29,372 nt of DNA. It comes from a virus. The notes under the pieces were generated by a model. It was not told where the DNA came from and searched no databases. It worked only from the letters and a program-made list of their open reading frames with translations. Location of the stretch: positions 1-29,372 of the IMG/VR virus record IMGVR_UViG_3300044800_000186. One strand, written 5' to 3'. Both the position numbers and the translations under genes were made by a program. Positions 6,304 to 12,719 of this stretch are shown piece after piece (the stretch's first letter is position 1; the number at the start of each line of letters is the position of its first letter).

Positions 6304-7050
6304 ATGACCACACCTGAACTCCTCAAAAAATTATCCTCGAAGTACGCGCCGCCGGCATACGCAATGCTCACGCAGGTACGGAATGGCACCGGGTACCTGA
6401 ACGTGACCAGGACCGCAGATGCGCTCGTGATGAGCCTTTGGCCAAGCAGGGGCCTTGAGCTGATCGGCTTCGAGCTGAAGGTGTCGCGAGCGGACTGGTT
6501 GCGAGAGTTGAAAAATCCCGACAAGGCAGAGGATCTCATAGGATTATGCGATCGCTGGTACATCGTCGCCGTGGACAGCACAATCGTGCAGCTCGACGAG
6601 TTGCCGCCGACGTGGGGGCTTATGACCGCGACCGGTCGTGGCGAAAGCATCAAGACCGTCAAAGAAGCACCACTGCTCAAAGCAAAGGAGTGCGACCGCC
6701 TCTTCCTCGCCAGCATATTTCGCAATGTCACCACGGACATGATCTCGCGCGACCTCATCCAAGCCGAGATCGACGAGGCGCGCGAGAGTCAAAAAGAGAG
6801 CGATAAGTATGCCATCGAACGGGCCGAGCGCGCGCGCGACGAGGTGAAAAAGGCCATCGCGGACTTCGAGAAGATATCGGGCTTGTGCATATCCACGTGG
6901 TCGGAGAGCAACAAGGAACTCGCTCACGCAGTCAAGGACGTCCTCGACGGGAAGTACAAGCACGCGGACGCTGCAATGGTGAAGATCAAGGAAAGCGCGC
7001 TACGTGTCGCCAAGTTCGTCGATGGCGAGATACAGAGCTACCAGCTTTGA
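6304..7050 (+). CDS. MmcB-like PD-(D/E)XK nuclease-fold protein
   Basis: In this 248-aa protein, residues 36-66 (RTADALVMSLWPSRGLELIG, then FELKVSRADW) give D39 and E57-x-K59, the core of a PD-(D/E)XK site. CDRWYIVAV (82-90) is the next core strand. This matches the MmcB-like group of phage and bacterial DNA-repair nucleases. Residues about 140-245 form a long charged helical region. The gene stands 9 bases after its neighbour and is followed by the largest gene-free stretch in the window, so it probably ends the early operon. Confidence 0.7.
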   Translation: MTTPELLKKLSSKYAPPAYAMLTQVRNGTGYLNVTRTADALVMSLWPSRGLELIGFELKVSRADWLRELKNPDKAEDLIGLCDRWYIVAVDSTIVQLDELPPTWGLMTATGRGESIKTVKEAPLLKAKECDRLFLASIFRNVTTDMISRDLIQAEIDEARESQKESDKYAIERAERARDEVKKAIADFEKISGLCISTWSESNKELAHAVKDVLDGKYKHADAAMVKIKESALRVAKFVDGEIQSYQL

Positions 7051-7299
7051 CTATTGCGTAATATGTGCATAGCCGCTGGATTCGCTCGGGAGAATTCGGC
7101 CGGAAGGGAGGAGACGCGCGAAAACCGTCCAAGCACTCTCCCCAAAACCATCCACAGAATCTAGGGACTTATACCCTGTTATCCACAGGCCGGAGGTAGG
7201 AATAGCAAGGCTTCCGGGTCGTGACCCCAGGAAAACGTCGAATCACCTATAACAGTAAGATCTCTAGAGAGTAAAGAATTACGGTTACTAAGCAAACCC
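7051..7299. promoter_or_regulatory. Intergenic region with inverted repeats and DnaA-like boxes
   Basis: This is the longest gene-free stretch in the window. It holds TTATCCACA (7179-7187) inside the inverted repeat CCTGT-TATCC-ACAGG (7175-7189), CCATCCACA (7148-7156), GGGTC-GT-GACCC (7216-7227) and the perfect palindrome TCTCTAGAGA (7261-7270). TATAAC at 7249 could be a -10, but no -35 fits. It looks like a control region, and possibly an origin. Confidence 0.4.
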
Positions 7300-7860
7300 A
7301 TGAGACCCGCACTCCGATACTACGGCGGCAAGTGGCTCCTCGCGCCTTGGATTATTGAACACTTCCCGCCTCACCGCGTCTACGTCGAGCCCTATGCCGG
7401 CGCCGCGAGCGTGCTTCTGCAAAAGCCGAGGTGCTATGCCGAGATCTACAACGACCTCGACGGCGAGGTGGTAAACGTATTCAAGACCTTCCGCGATCAC
7501 GGCAAGGAGATCGAGCGTCTCATCCGCCTCACGCCGTTCGCCCGAGACGAGTTCAATTTCGCCTACCAGCCGGCAGGGGATCCGCTTGAACAAGCTCGCC
7601 GGACGATAATCAAGACCTTCATGGGTTTCGGTTCTGATTCTATCAACCGCAAGAGCGGATTCCGCTGCGACAGTTTCCGATCGGGGACGACGCCCGGCAC
7701 GGACTGGCGGAACTATGCCGACGCGATTCCGTTCATGGTTGATCGGCTCCAGGGCGTCATCATCGAGAACCGCGAGGCAATTGATGTCATCAGGAAAAAC
7801 GACCGTCCGGGTTCGCTTACCTACGCCGAGCAAATTATTCTGAAAATAAATCACCAATGA
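7300..7860 (+). CDS. dam: D12-class DNA adenine methylase, C-terminally truncated
   Basis: This 186-aa protein has the start of a Dam-family N6-adenine methylase: RYYGGKWLLAPWI (6-18) and VYVEPYAGAASVLL (27-40) form the S-adenosylmethionine-binding motif I, and YNDLDGEVVNVF follows. The chain ends DRPGSLTYAEQIILKINHQ, just where the family continues into the catalytic DPPY motif and its C-terminal third. Relatives are about 260-290 aa. No DPPY is encoded downstream in any plus-strand frame up to 8446. It is therefore probably inactive. The last ~25 bases are AT-rich and look like the leader of the next gene, which suggests a deletion junction. Confidence 0.85.
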   Translation: MRPALRYYGGKWLLAPWIIEHFPPHRVYVEPYAGAASVLLQKPRCYAEIYNDLDGEVVNVFKTFRDHGKEIERLIRLTPFARDEFNFAYQPAGDPLEQARRTIIKTFMGFGSDSINRKSGFRCDSFRSGTTPGTDWRNYADAIPFMVDRLQGVIIENREAIDVIRKNDRPGSLTYAEQIILKINHQ

Positions 7861-7979
7861 AGCACGTCATCAAACTCAACCGCGAAACTGAAATCGATCT
7901 GCCGAAGCTCATACGGAATCCTATGGAACTTCCACGCCGAGCTTTTGAGCGAGTACAGCGATGTCATTTTTTAGCTTGA
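7857..7979 (+). pseudogene. Truncated gene remnant after the methylase
   Basis: An ATG in an ATGA junction with the methylase opens a 40-aa frame (MKHVIKLNRETEIDLPKLIR...). The first ~20 codons fit phage-like coding sequence. The rest runs antisense into the AT-richer leftward gene and looks random. It may be the 5' end of a gene whose remainder was replaced when the leftward gene arrived. Confidence 0.35.
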
Positions 7980-8394
7980 CCATACTTTCGTCATAGTGAT
8001 GGAGACTCTTAAGCTGCCCATAGATAACAGTGAGCTGGCCGAGAACGAATGCAAGCGGTATGGAACCAAATATTACGAATGGCATCGACGAGGGCAGGTT
8101 GGTGAGGCGGATAAGGAAATAGAAACTTGCGGCGCAGGATATCATGGATAATAAAAAAAGCCCTATTAGGATAATTGATGCGGTCCATAGTGCCCAGAGG
8201 AGCAAAGCGTACGAGTCGCCATTCATCCGTTCGAGCCATCGAACTTGACGATGGAGATCTTCAAGTCGCAAGTGTTTCCATTTTTTGACAGTTAAGCCGG
8301 GCAGCGCCCTTATTTGCCGAGGAAACAGAGTGGCAACTAGCGTGATGGTAAAAAGAGCAGTGGTGTAGATGACTTCCGGCTTCGTTAACCACAT
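7921..8394 (-). CDS. Leftward membrane protein (probable moron)
   Basis: This 157-aa protein has hydrophobic helices near residues 8-26, 66-92 and 102-125. A charged stretch with KKWKHLRLEDLHRQVRWLER lies between the first two, and the tail is soluble. A TTG at 8430 is in frame, but ATG 8394 is preferred, with AAGG seven bases upstream. The gene runs against its neighbours and is clearly richer in A+T. It sits beside a truncated methylase and a truncated ORF. These are signs of recent acquisition. Exclusion or lysogenic conversion is possible but not shown; no family is recognised. Confidence 0.65.
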   Translation of the reverse strand: MWLTKPEVIYTTALFTITLVATLFPRQIRALPGLTVKKWKHLRLEDLHRQVRWLERMNGDSYALLLWALWTASIILIGLFLLSMISCAASFYFLIRLTNLPSSMPFVIFGSIPLAFVLGQLTVIYGQLKSLHHYDESMVKLKNDIAVLAQKLGVEVP

Positions 8395-8445
8395 GAGCAA
8401 CCTTGTACTGCAAATCCTATTAGTATTCAATTAAAGAAAAGGAGA

Positions 8446-8922
8446 ATGAAACGGACACCACTACAATCCGAGGGTAAAAGCCCGACGGCGCTCTGCAAGA
8501 AAAGGATACAAGCACTCCTCCGAGAGATTGTGATCCTCCGCGACGGCGGGTGCGTGCTCCGCCACTTCCAGCACATCGCGGGCCGATGCTTCAACACGAC
8601 CCCGACGAAGGACGGCCACCTCATCCTCCAGTTCGACCACCTCAACAGTAGGGCATTCAGCGTATCCTACGCCGACACACGAAACGGCGTGTGTGCTTGT
8701 GAGGGCCACCACGGGACGTGGAAACTGCGGAACCCCGTCGTCTACGTCGCGCTCGTGAGGGAATACATCCTCGCAACGACTGGCGGAGCCAGGTGGTGGG
8801 CAAAGGTCGAGGAGTTCCTGCATGATCGCTCCGTGCACCACATGACCCGCTGGGACTGGGAGAAACAGGAGCTGGCCTTGAAACAGGAACTCCGCGAACT
8901 CCAAGATGAAAAAGCGGCCTAA
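8446..8922 (+). CDS. HNH/NinG-like zinc-binding nuclease candidate
   Basis: This 158-aa protein has AAGGAG four bases upstream of the start. C36 and C48 lie in RDGGCVLRHF...GRCFN; LQFDHLNSRAFSVSY (61-75, D64-H65-N67) looks like the first strand of an HNH site; CACEGHHGTWK (83-93) supplies further Cys/His ligands. This resembles NinG/Rap-type phage recombination nucleases. The spacing of the metal ligands is not the textbook HNH order, so activity is inferred. It overlaps the next small zinc-finger gene by 17 bases. Confidence 0.65.
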   Translation: MKRTPLQSEGKSPTALCKKRIQALLREIVILRDGGCVLRHFQHIAGRCFNTTPTKDGHLILQFDHLNSRAFSVSYADTRNGVCACEGHHGTWKLRNPVVYVALVREYILATTGGARWWAKVEEFLHDRSVHHMTRWDWEKQELALKQELRELQDEKAA

Positions 8923-9049
8923 AGAAAAATACTACCGCTGCAAGGTCTGCGGCGCGGTCGGAAACTGGAAAGAGTTTATCGAACGGGGCCGCTGCCACCT
9001 GCTCGGACAGAAGCTTGCCAAGATTCCGGGAAAGCGTAGAATGAAGTAA
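8906..9049 (+). CDS. Small basic zinc-finger-like protein
   Basis: This 47-aa protein is rich in Lys/Arg, with CKVCG (12-16) and CH (30-31), which could form a C-x2-C...C-H zinc site. It overlaps the end of the HNH-like gene, which suggests coupled translation. It probably binds nucleic acid; no family is recognised. Confidence 0.5.
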   Translation: MKKRPKEKYYRCKVCGAVGNWKEFIERGRCHLLGQKLAKIPGKRRMK

Positions 9050-9055
9050 ATCTTC

Positions 9056-9080
9056 CCCGCCGGTCGAGGCGGGAAACCAA
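9056..9080 (+). promoter_or_regulatory. Hairpin plus AAACCAA leader of the secreted protein
   Basis: CCCGCC (9056-9061) pairs with GGCGGG (9068-9073) around GGTCGA. AAACCAA (9074-9080) follows and ends 11 bases before the ATG at 9092. No T-run follows, so this is not a terminator. GTCGA plus AAACCAA is a split version of the 12-mer leader motif. Confidence 0.45.
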
Positions 9081-9091
9081 AAACAAAATCT

Positions 9092-9775
9092 ATGAAAAAA
9101 CTCATTGTCGCAGTATTGCTTATCACCGTTCTGTTCACCGGAACCGTCCGGGCGCAGACGGTTGATGTGCAGACGCAGTATCAGACGCTCTTGGTTCAGC
9201 TGATTAACCTGCTCATGCAGCAGGTGTCGGCTCTCCAGGCCCAGCTCACAGAGCTGCAAGCGTCGGTTCAAACGTTGAGCACTCCGGTTCAGCCGCCGAG
9301 CACACCTCCGGCTTTGACAACGGGAACGACCGTAGCGCCGGCGCCCACGAATACGGCAACGAGCACGCCCGAGGTTCCCAAGACGGTGACGGTGAAGCAG
9401 ATTGATATAACCCATCTGCAGATCGTGAACGACACCGGCGTCGCGGTACGCATTAAGAACATCGCGGCGAGTTCGACGCTTGCGGATATGAACATTTCCG
9501 GCTCTTCGATATGGTATCCGCGAAGCTTTAAGGGAATGGACGCGACCTACAACATCTTCGACTGTAGCGGTCTGGGGAGCCTTGGAACCTACCCGAGCTA
9601 CGGCAATGCGAACACCGATCCCTGCGTGCGAAGGGACGAGAATCTTCCGAGGAACGAATTGCAGCCCGGCGAAACCATGACCCTCCGATTCTACGACCCG
9701 GTGGACATTACAAATGTTACGGGAACCATCGTCGAGGTCGGGACCGGAAAGGATGTGCAGTTCAGCGGACTGTAA
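9092..9775 (+). CDS. Secreted coiled-coil surface protein, Parcubacteria type
   Basis: This 227-aa protein has a signal peptide at residues 1-21 (K-K, hydrophobic core, cleavage after VRA). A Leu/Gln-rich helix follows (LVQLINLLMQQVSALQAQLT), then a Pro/Thr/Ser linker (65-105) and a beta-rich C-terminal domain (110-227). Two cysteines in that domain could pair (FDCSG and DPCVR). The L-x2-Q-x2-A-L-Q-A-Q-L helix after a signal peptide is common in Parcubacteria secreted proteins. The gene has a hairpin leader and lies in the accessory region, so it may be a host-derived cargo gene that alters the cell surface. It could instead be a virion or adhesion protein. Confidence 0.75.
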   Translation: MKKLIVAVLLITVLFTGTVRAQTVDVQTQYQTLLVQLINLLMQQVSALQAQLTELQASVQTLSTPVQPPSTPPALTTGTTVAPAPTNTATSTPEVPKTVTVKQIDITHLQIVNDTGVAVRIKNIAASSTLADMNISGSSIWYPRSFKGMDATYNIFDCSGLGSLGTYPSYGNANTDPCVRRDENLPRNELQPGETMTLRFYDPVDITNVTGTIVEVGTGKDVQFSGL

Positions 9776-9969
9776 TGCAGGAAATCTTCCCCCATCTGCA
9801 CGAGGTCAGTTGGATCGGCATCATCACTGATATTTCTGCTGAGTTCGACCCGAAGAAGAGTTGCATCGTGCAGGAGTGCGTGATGTGCGGATGGAGGAGG
9901 AATGTGGCAGCGAAAGAGGAAGGAGTCGAAATCACCCCGCAACTGCAAGGCAATGTCCAGGAAGTTTAA
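9775..9969 (+). CDS. Small Cys-containing protein
   Basis: This 64-aa protein overlaps the preceding stop by one base (TAATG). It contains CIVQECVMCGWRR (C-x4-C-x2-C), which could be part of a zinc site. It overlaps the following gene by 17 bases. The tight packing supports it; the function is unknown. Confidence 0.5.
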   Translation: MQEIFPHLHEVSWIGIITDISAEFDPKKSCIVQECVMCGWRRNVAAKEEGVEITPQLQGNVQEV

Positions 9970-10147
9970 CCGAGCCCGCCAGATCGACTTCAAAGTCCGC
10001 CAGGTCCTCGAAAGTCCCGAGGCAATCTACTACCTCACCATGCAGATCATCCGGCCGAAACCAAAGCTCATGCCCCGCTTCGTCTGGAAATTATTCCTCT
10101 TGGTCGTGATGGCGCCGAGCACGAGATATAAAACGCTCACGAAGTAA
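9953..10147 (+). CDS. Small basic protein
   Basis: This 64-aa protein is strongly basic (MSRKFNRARQIDFKVRQVLE) with a short hydrophobic stretch (FVWKLFLLVVMA, 44-55). The start at 9953 is chosen over an in-frame ATG at 9902 to limit overlap. It ends in a TAATG overlap with the HExxH protein. No family is recognised. Confidence 0.5.
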   Translation: MSRKFNRARQIDFKVRQVLESPEAIYYLTMQIIRPKPKLMPRFVWKLFLLVVMAPSTRYKTLTK

Positions 10148-10629
10148 TGAAGAAAAAGAAAACGAAGGACAAAGGTCCGCGCCCGAAGGCGTATAAGAAA
10201 TATATCAGCGGAATCTGCGACGAACTTCGCACGTTCTTCTTTTGCGGGGAATACCGGATGGACATCGTGTACGTCGATGAGATCCCGCTCCGTGGCGGGT
10301 TCAAGGACCAGACCTCAAATAGTTTGGCGGCGGACATCAAAATCGACCCGACATACCTGAACTTCACGATGCGGGTATCCGATTTCGTTCTCAGAAAGTG
10401 GGAAGAAAAAAAGTATCGGGAAATCGCGGAGATGTTAGTGCACGAATTCACGCATCTACTCACGGAGCCACTCTATCTGCTCGCCCTCCGGGGAACATCC
10501 GAGAGCCAGCGTGACGAGCTTGAAGATGTCCGCGAGCGCCAGACCGAGCGCACCAAGAACGTGCTGATGTGCTACCTGCCAGAGAGTTTTTATAAGGCCG
10601 CGAAGATTAAGGGAAAGTTTGAAAAGTGA
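10147..10629 (+). CDS. HExxH metallopeptidase-like protein
   Basis: This 160-aa protein contains MLVHEFTHLL, with HEFTH at 99-103, the zinc-binding motif of gluzincin/SprT-like peptidases. EDVRERQTERTKNVL (126-140) supplies acidic residues that could be the third ligand. There is no signal peptide, and the N-terminus is basic. It lies one overlap away from the terminase small subunit, a position where phages often carry a small HExxH protein. Activity is inferred; prohead maturation or host targeting are both possible. Confidence 0.65.
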   Translation: MKKKKTKDKGPRPKAYKKYISGICDELRTFFFCGEYRMDIVYVDEIPLRGGFKDQTSNSLAADIKIDPTYLNFTMRVSDFVLRKWEEKKYREIAEMLVHEFTHLLTEPLYLLALRGTSESQRDELEDVRERQTERTKNVLMCYLPESFYKAAKIKGKFEK

Positions 10630-11048
10630 TGGCGAAGATTCAGACCGACAAGCAGAGAAAGCTCGTGAAGCTCCTCTCGGAAAATCTAGGACTGAAGAAG
10701 CCCAAGACGATGCTTCAGATGATGCTCGAAGCGGGCTACGAAGAGAGCACAGCACACCAACAGACATCCATCCTCGTTGGAATCCGGGAAGAGCTTGATC
10801 CCATCGTAAAGAAACTTATTGCTCACCGGGAAAGGATTCTTACGCAACTCGCGAAGAAACTCCCCCAAGCAAAATACCGCGATCTGGTCGATGGTCTCGA
10901 CAAGGTGACGAAGAACATCCAGCTCCTATCCGGCAAACCCACCGAACGGCCGAACAACGTGATCACCGGCCTTGAAAATCTCACCGACAAACAACTCGAT
11001 GAATTCATCAAGAGCCGAAAAAGTGGAACTGGCTCGGGCACTCATTGA
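10629..11048 (+). CDS. terS: Terminase small subunit
   Basis: This 139-aa protein has an N-terminal helix-turn-helix-like stretch (KLLSENLGLKKPKTMLQMML, then EAGYEESTAHQQT), typical of DNA-recognition domains in phage terminase small subunits. A coiled central region (DPIVKKLIAHRERILTQLAK) is the probable oligomerisation core, and LTDKQLDEFIKSR is near the C-terminus. It starts in TGATG overlap with the HExxH gene and overlaps terL by about 50 bases. It binds viral DNA at packaging start. Confidence 0.8.
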   Translation: MAKIQTDKQRKLVKLLSENLGLKKPKTMLQMMLEAGYEESTAHQQTSILVGIREELDPIVKKLIAHRERILTQLAKKLPQAKYRDLVDGLDKVTKNIQLLSGKPTERPNNVITGLENLTDKQLDEFIKSRKSGTGSGTH

Positions 11049-12453
11049 GAGGGATAAGCGGGTTTCCGTGAATCCCCTCAAGTACGCCGGCCAGCACGCC
11101 AAACAGAAAGAAGCTTCCGCCTGCCGGAAACTTATGCGCGCCCTTTTCTGGGGCAACCGGGTCGGCAAGACCGAATGGGGTGCACAGGAGGTCGCGAGAG
11201 TAGCCCTCGGGGAGCACGGATGGATCCCGCCGGGCGAGATCTGGGCATGTACCACGTCCTACGACGACCAAAAGGACACGACGCAGAAGAAGCTCGAAGG
11301 GTACATTCCGAAACACAGAATCCTCGACACGACGTGGCTTCGAAAGGGAATCGTTAAGGAGTGGAAGATCGATGCCGGCGGCGGGCGCATTTCAAAAATA
11401 GCATTCAAGAGTTACGAGCAGGGTAGGGAAAAGTTCCAGGGTGCGGGAAAGGTATTGATCTGGTTCGATGAAGAACCGCCCAAGGATATTTTCGACGAAT
11501 GTTCGGTCCGTGAAGAAGCCGGCATTCCTCTTTTCATCATTCTCACAATGACCCCGGTGCTCGGCATGACGTGGGTCTACAACGAAATTTATTTGAATAC
11601 GTCGAATCCGGATCTCTTTATTTCGGAAGCGGAGTGGAACGACAACCCGTGGCTCATGGAGGATCAGAAGGAAGCGATGCGCCGGAGACTTACACCGCAA
11701 GCCCTGCTTGTCCGCGAGAAGGGAAAGTTCGTGAAGCAGACCGGGCTTGTGGCTTCGTGGTTCAATCGGCAAATCCACGTTGTCGAAATCAAGGAGATGC
11801 CTTTTGGAGATACGTTGTTCGGCCTGGACTTCGGATTCTCGAATCCGGCCGCGGGACTCTATGCCCGTCTGGACCGGGGGGAAAACCTGTGGATCTTCGA
11901 CGGATTCTACCGCCGGCAGATGACCACGCCGCAGATAAAAAGCCTCATGGACGTGAAGGAGCAGGGACTTGGCCGCGTGAACAGGGTAGGAGATTCAGCC
12001 CAAGCGAGTGATATCAAGCAGCTCAACGATCTCGGAAAAGAAATAAAAGGCGTCGAGAAAGAGTCGGGAACGTCGAAGGAAAACTGGGACGAGTTCCGGG
12101 CTCGGCTCATGGAGGAGCGGGGAAGGATACAGGAAGGAACCGGCAAGCCGAAGATATTCATCTCCTCAAAGCTCGTGGACATTGACGACGACCCGACGAG
12201 CAAGAGCTACGGAATACCGGTGAATTTCCTTGTCCGGGAACTGGAGAATCTCAAGTGGGAGGAGGTCAAAACGGAGCTTGGAGTGGCCGCAAAGCCGATC
12301 TGGGGCAAGCAGCAGAAGCACGCGATCGACGCGTTAAGCTATATCTTGGCCAGCATCGCGAAACCGTTGCTCAAAGGCCCGCTTCCGGCGCCTACCGTAG
12401 GCCTCGTTAAACCTTATCCAGGTATGCCCGGATGGGGAAATAGACACCCATGA
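10999..12453 (+). CDS. terL: Terminase large subunit
   Basis: This 484-aa protein is the packaging motor and headful nuclease. Walker A is GNRVGKT (52-58) and Walker B is VLIWFDEE (152-159), with TMTP at about 183-186 as the coupling motif. The RNase H-like nuclease carries LFGLDFGF (D277), GDSAQASD (D332) and KHAIDALSY (D444). All motifs are intact. The frame is open to a TTG at 10972, but ATG 10999 is preferred to reduce overlap with terS. It ends in ATGA overlap with the next small gene. Confidence 0.95.
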   Translation: MNSSRAEKVELARALIERDKRVSVNPLKYAGQHAKQKEASACRKLMRALFWGNRVGKTEWGAQEVARVALGEHGWIPPGEIWACTTSYDDQKDTTQKKLEGYIPKHRILDTTWLRKGIVKEWKIDAGGGRISKIAFKSYEQGREKFQGAGKVLIWFDEEPPKDIFDECSVREEAGIPLFIILTMTPVLGMTWVYNEIYLNTSNPDLFISEAEWNDNPWLMEDQKEAMRRRLTPQALLVREKGKFVKQTGLVASWFNRQIHVVEIKEMPFGDTLFGLDFGFSNPAAGLYARLDRGENLWIFDGFYRRQMTTPQIKSLMDVKEQGLGRVNRVGDSAQASDIKQLNDLGKEIKGVEKESGTSKENWDEFRARLMEERGRIQEGTGKPKIFISSKLVDIDDDPTSKSYGIPVNFLVRELENLKWEEVKTELGVAAKPIWGKQQKHAIDALSYILASIAKPLLKGPLPAPTVGLVKPYPGMPGWGNRHP

Positions 12454-12626
12454 ACCTGTCCGAGAACGAGAAAAAGCTTATCGAAACCGTCCGGGCCATG
12501 AAACCCTTGAGCCGGCTTGTGGTCGAGAAAAAGGAGGTCAAAAACCCGACCGAGTTCCGGCTTGAGTTATGCACAGTCGAGTACCTTCCGAAAGATTTGA
12601 CACGGCGTGAGGGAGGTTTAGAATAA
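12450..12626 (+). CDS. Small protein between terminase and portal
   Basis: This 58-aa charged protein (MNLSENEKKLIETVRAMKPL) starts in an ATGA overlap with terL and ends inside the -10 of the portal promoter. A helix followed by short strands is likely. No family is recognised. Small ORFs in this place are common in podovirus-like genomes. Confidence 0.6.
   Translation: MNLSENEKKLIETVRAMKPLSRLVVEKKEVKNPTEFRLELCTVEYLPKDLTRREGGLE
12597..12624 (+). promoter_or_regulatory. Sigma70-like promoter of the portal/head operon
   Basis: TTGACA (12597-12602), 16 bp, then TAGAAT (12619-12624), the best -10 of the set. The predicted start is near 12631, giving an 89-base leader before the portal ATG. It overlaps the end of the 58-aa gene. 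It is the likely promoter for head genes. Confidence 0.8.
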
Positions 12627-12630
12627 AGGC

Positions 12631-12719
12631 AATAGCGCGGCGCGACCGCGAATCGGGCCACAGCCCGGCAGCACCGAGCGGCTCATGGGAAAAATCCCGT
12701 GGGCTGTTTCGTTTCAGAG
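12631..12719 (+). promoter_or_regulatory. Structured, attenuator-like leader of the portal gene
   Basis: Hairpin A is CGGGC-CACA-GCCCG (12654-12667). Hairpin B is GCTCATGGGA (12681-12690) with TCCCGTGGGC (12695-12704), 10 bp with two G-U pairs and an AAAA loop, followed by TGTTTCGTTTC. CAGCCC (12661-12666) can also pair with GGGCTG (12701-12706), which would break both. Hairpin B resembles an intrinsic terminator lying between promoter and gene. Confidence 0.55.

Noticed and set aside
8657-9415. A 252-aa open frame on the minus strand opposite the HNH-like and secreted-protein genes
   Set aside because: Its Arg/Cys/His-rich low-complexity translation spans two real plus-strand genes and their intergenic hairpin; it is a shadow.
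12631-12719. A tRNA-like or small-RNA gene in the portal leader
   Set aside because: The hairpins do not give an acceptor stem, a T-loop or the TTC motif. They fit a leader or attenuator better.
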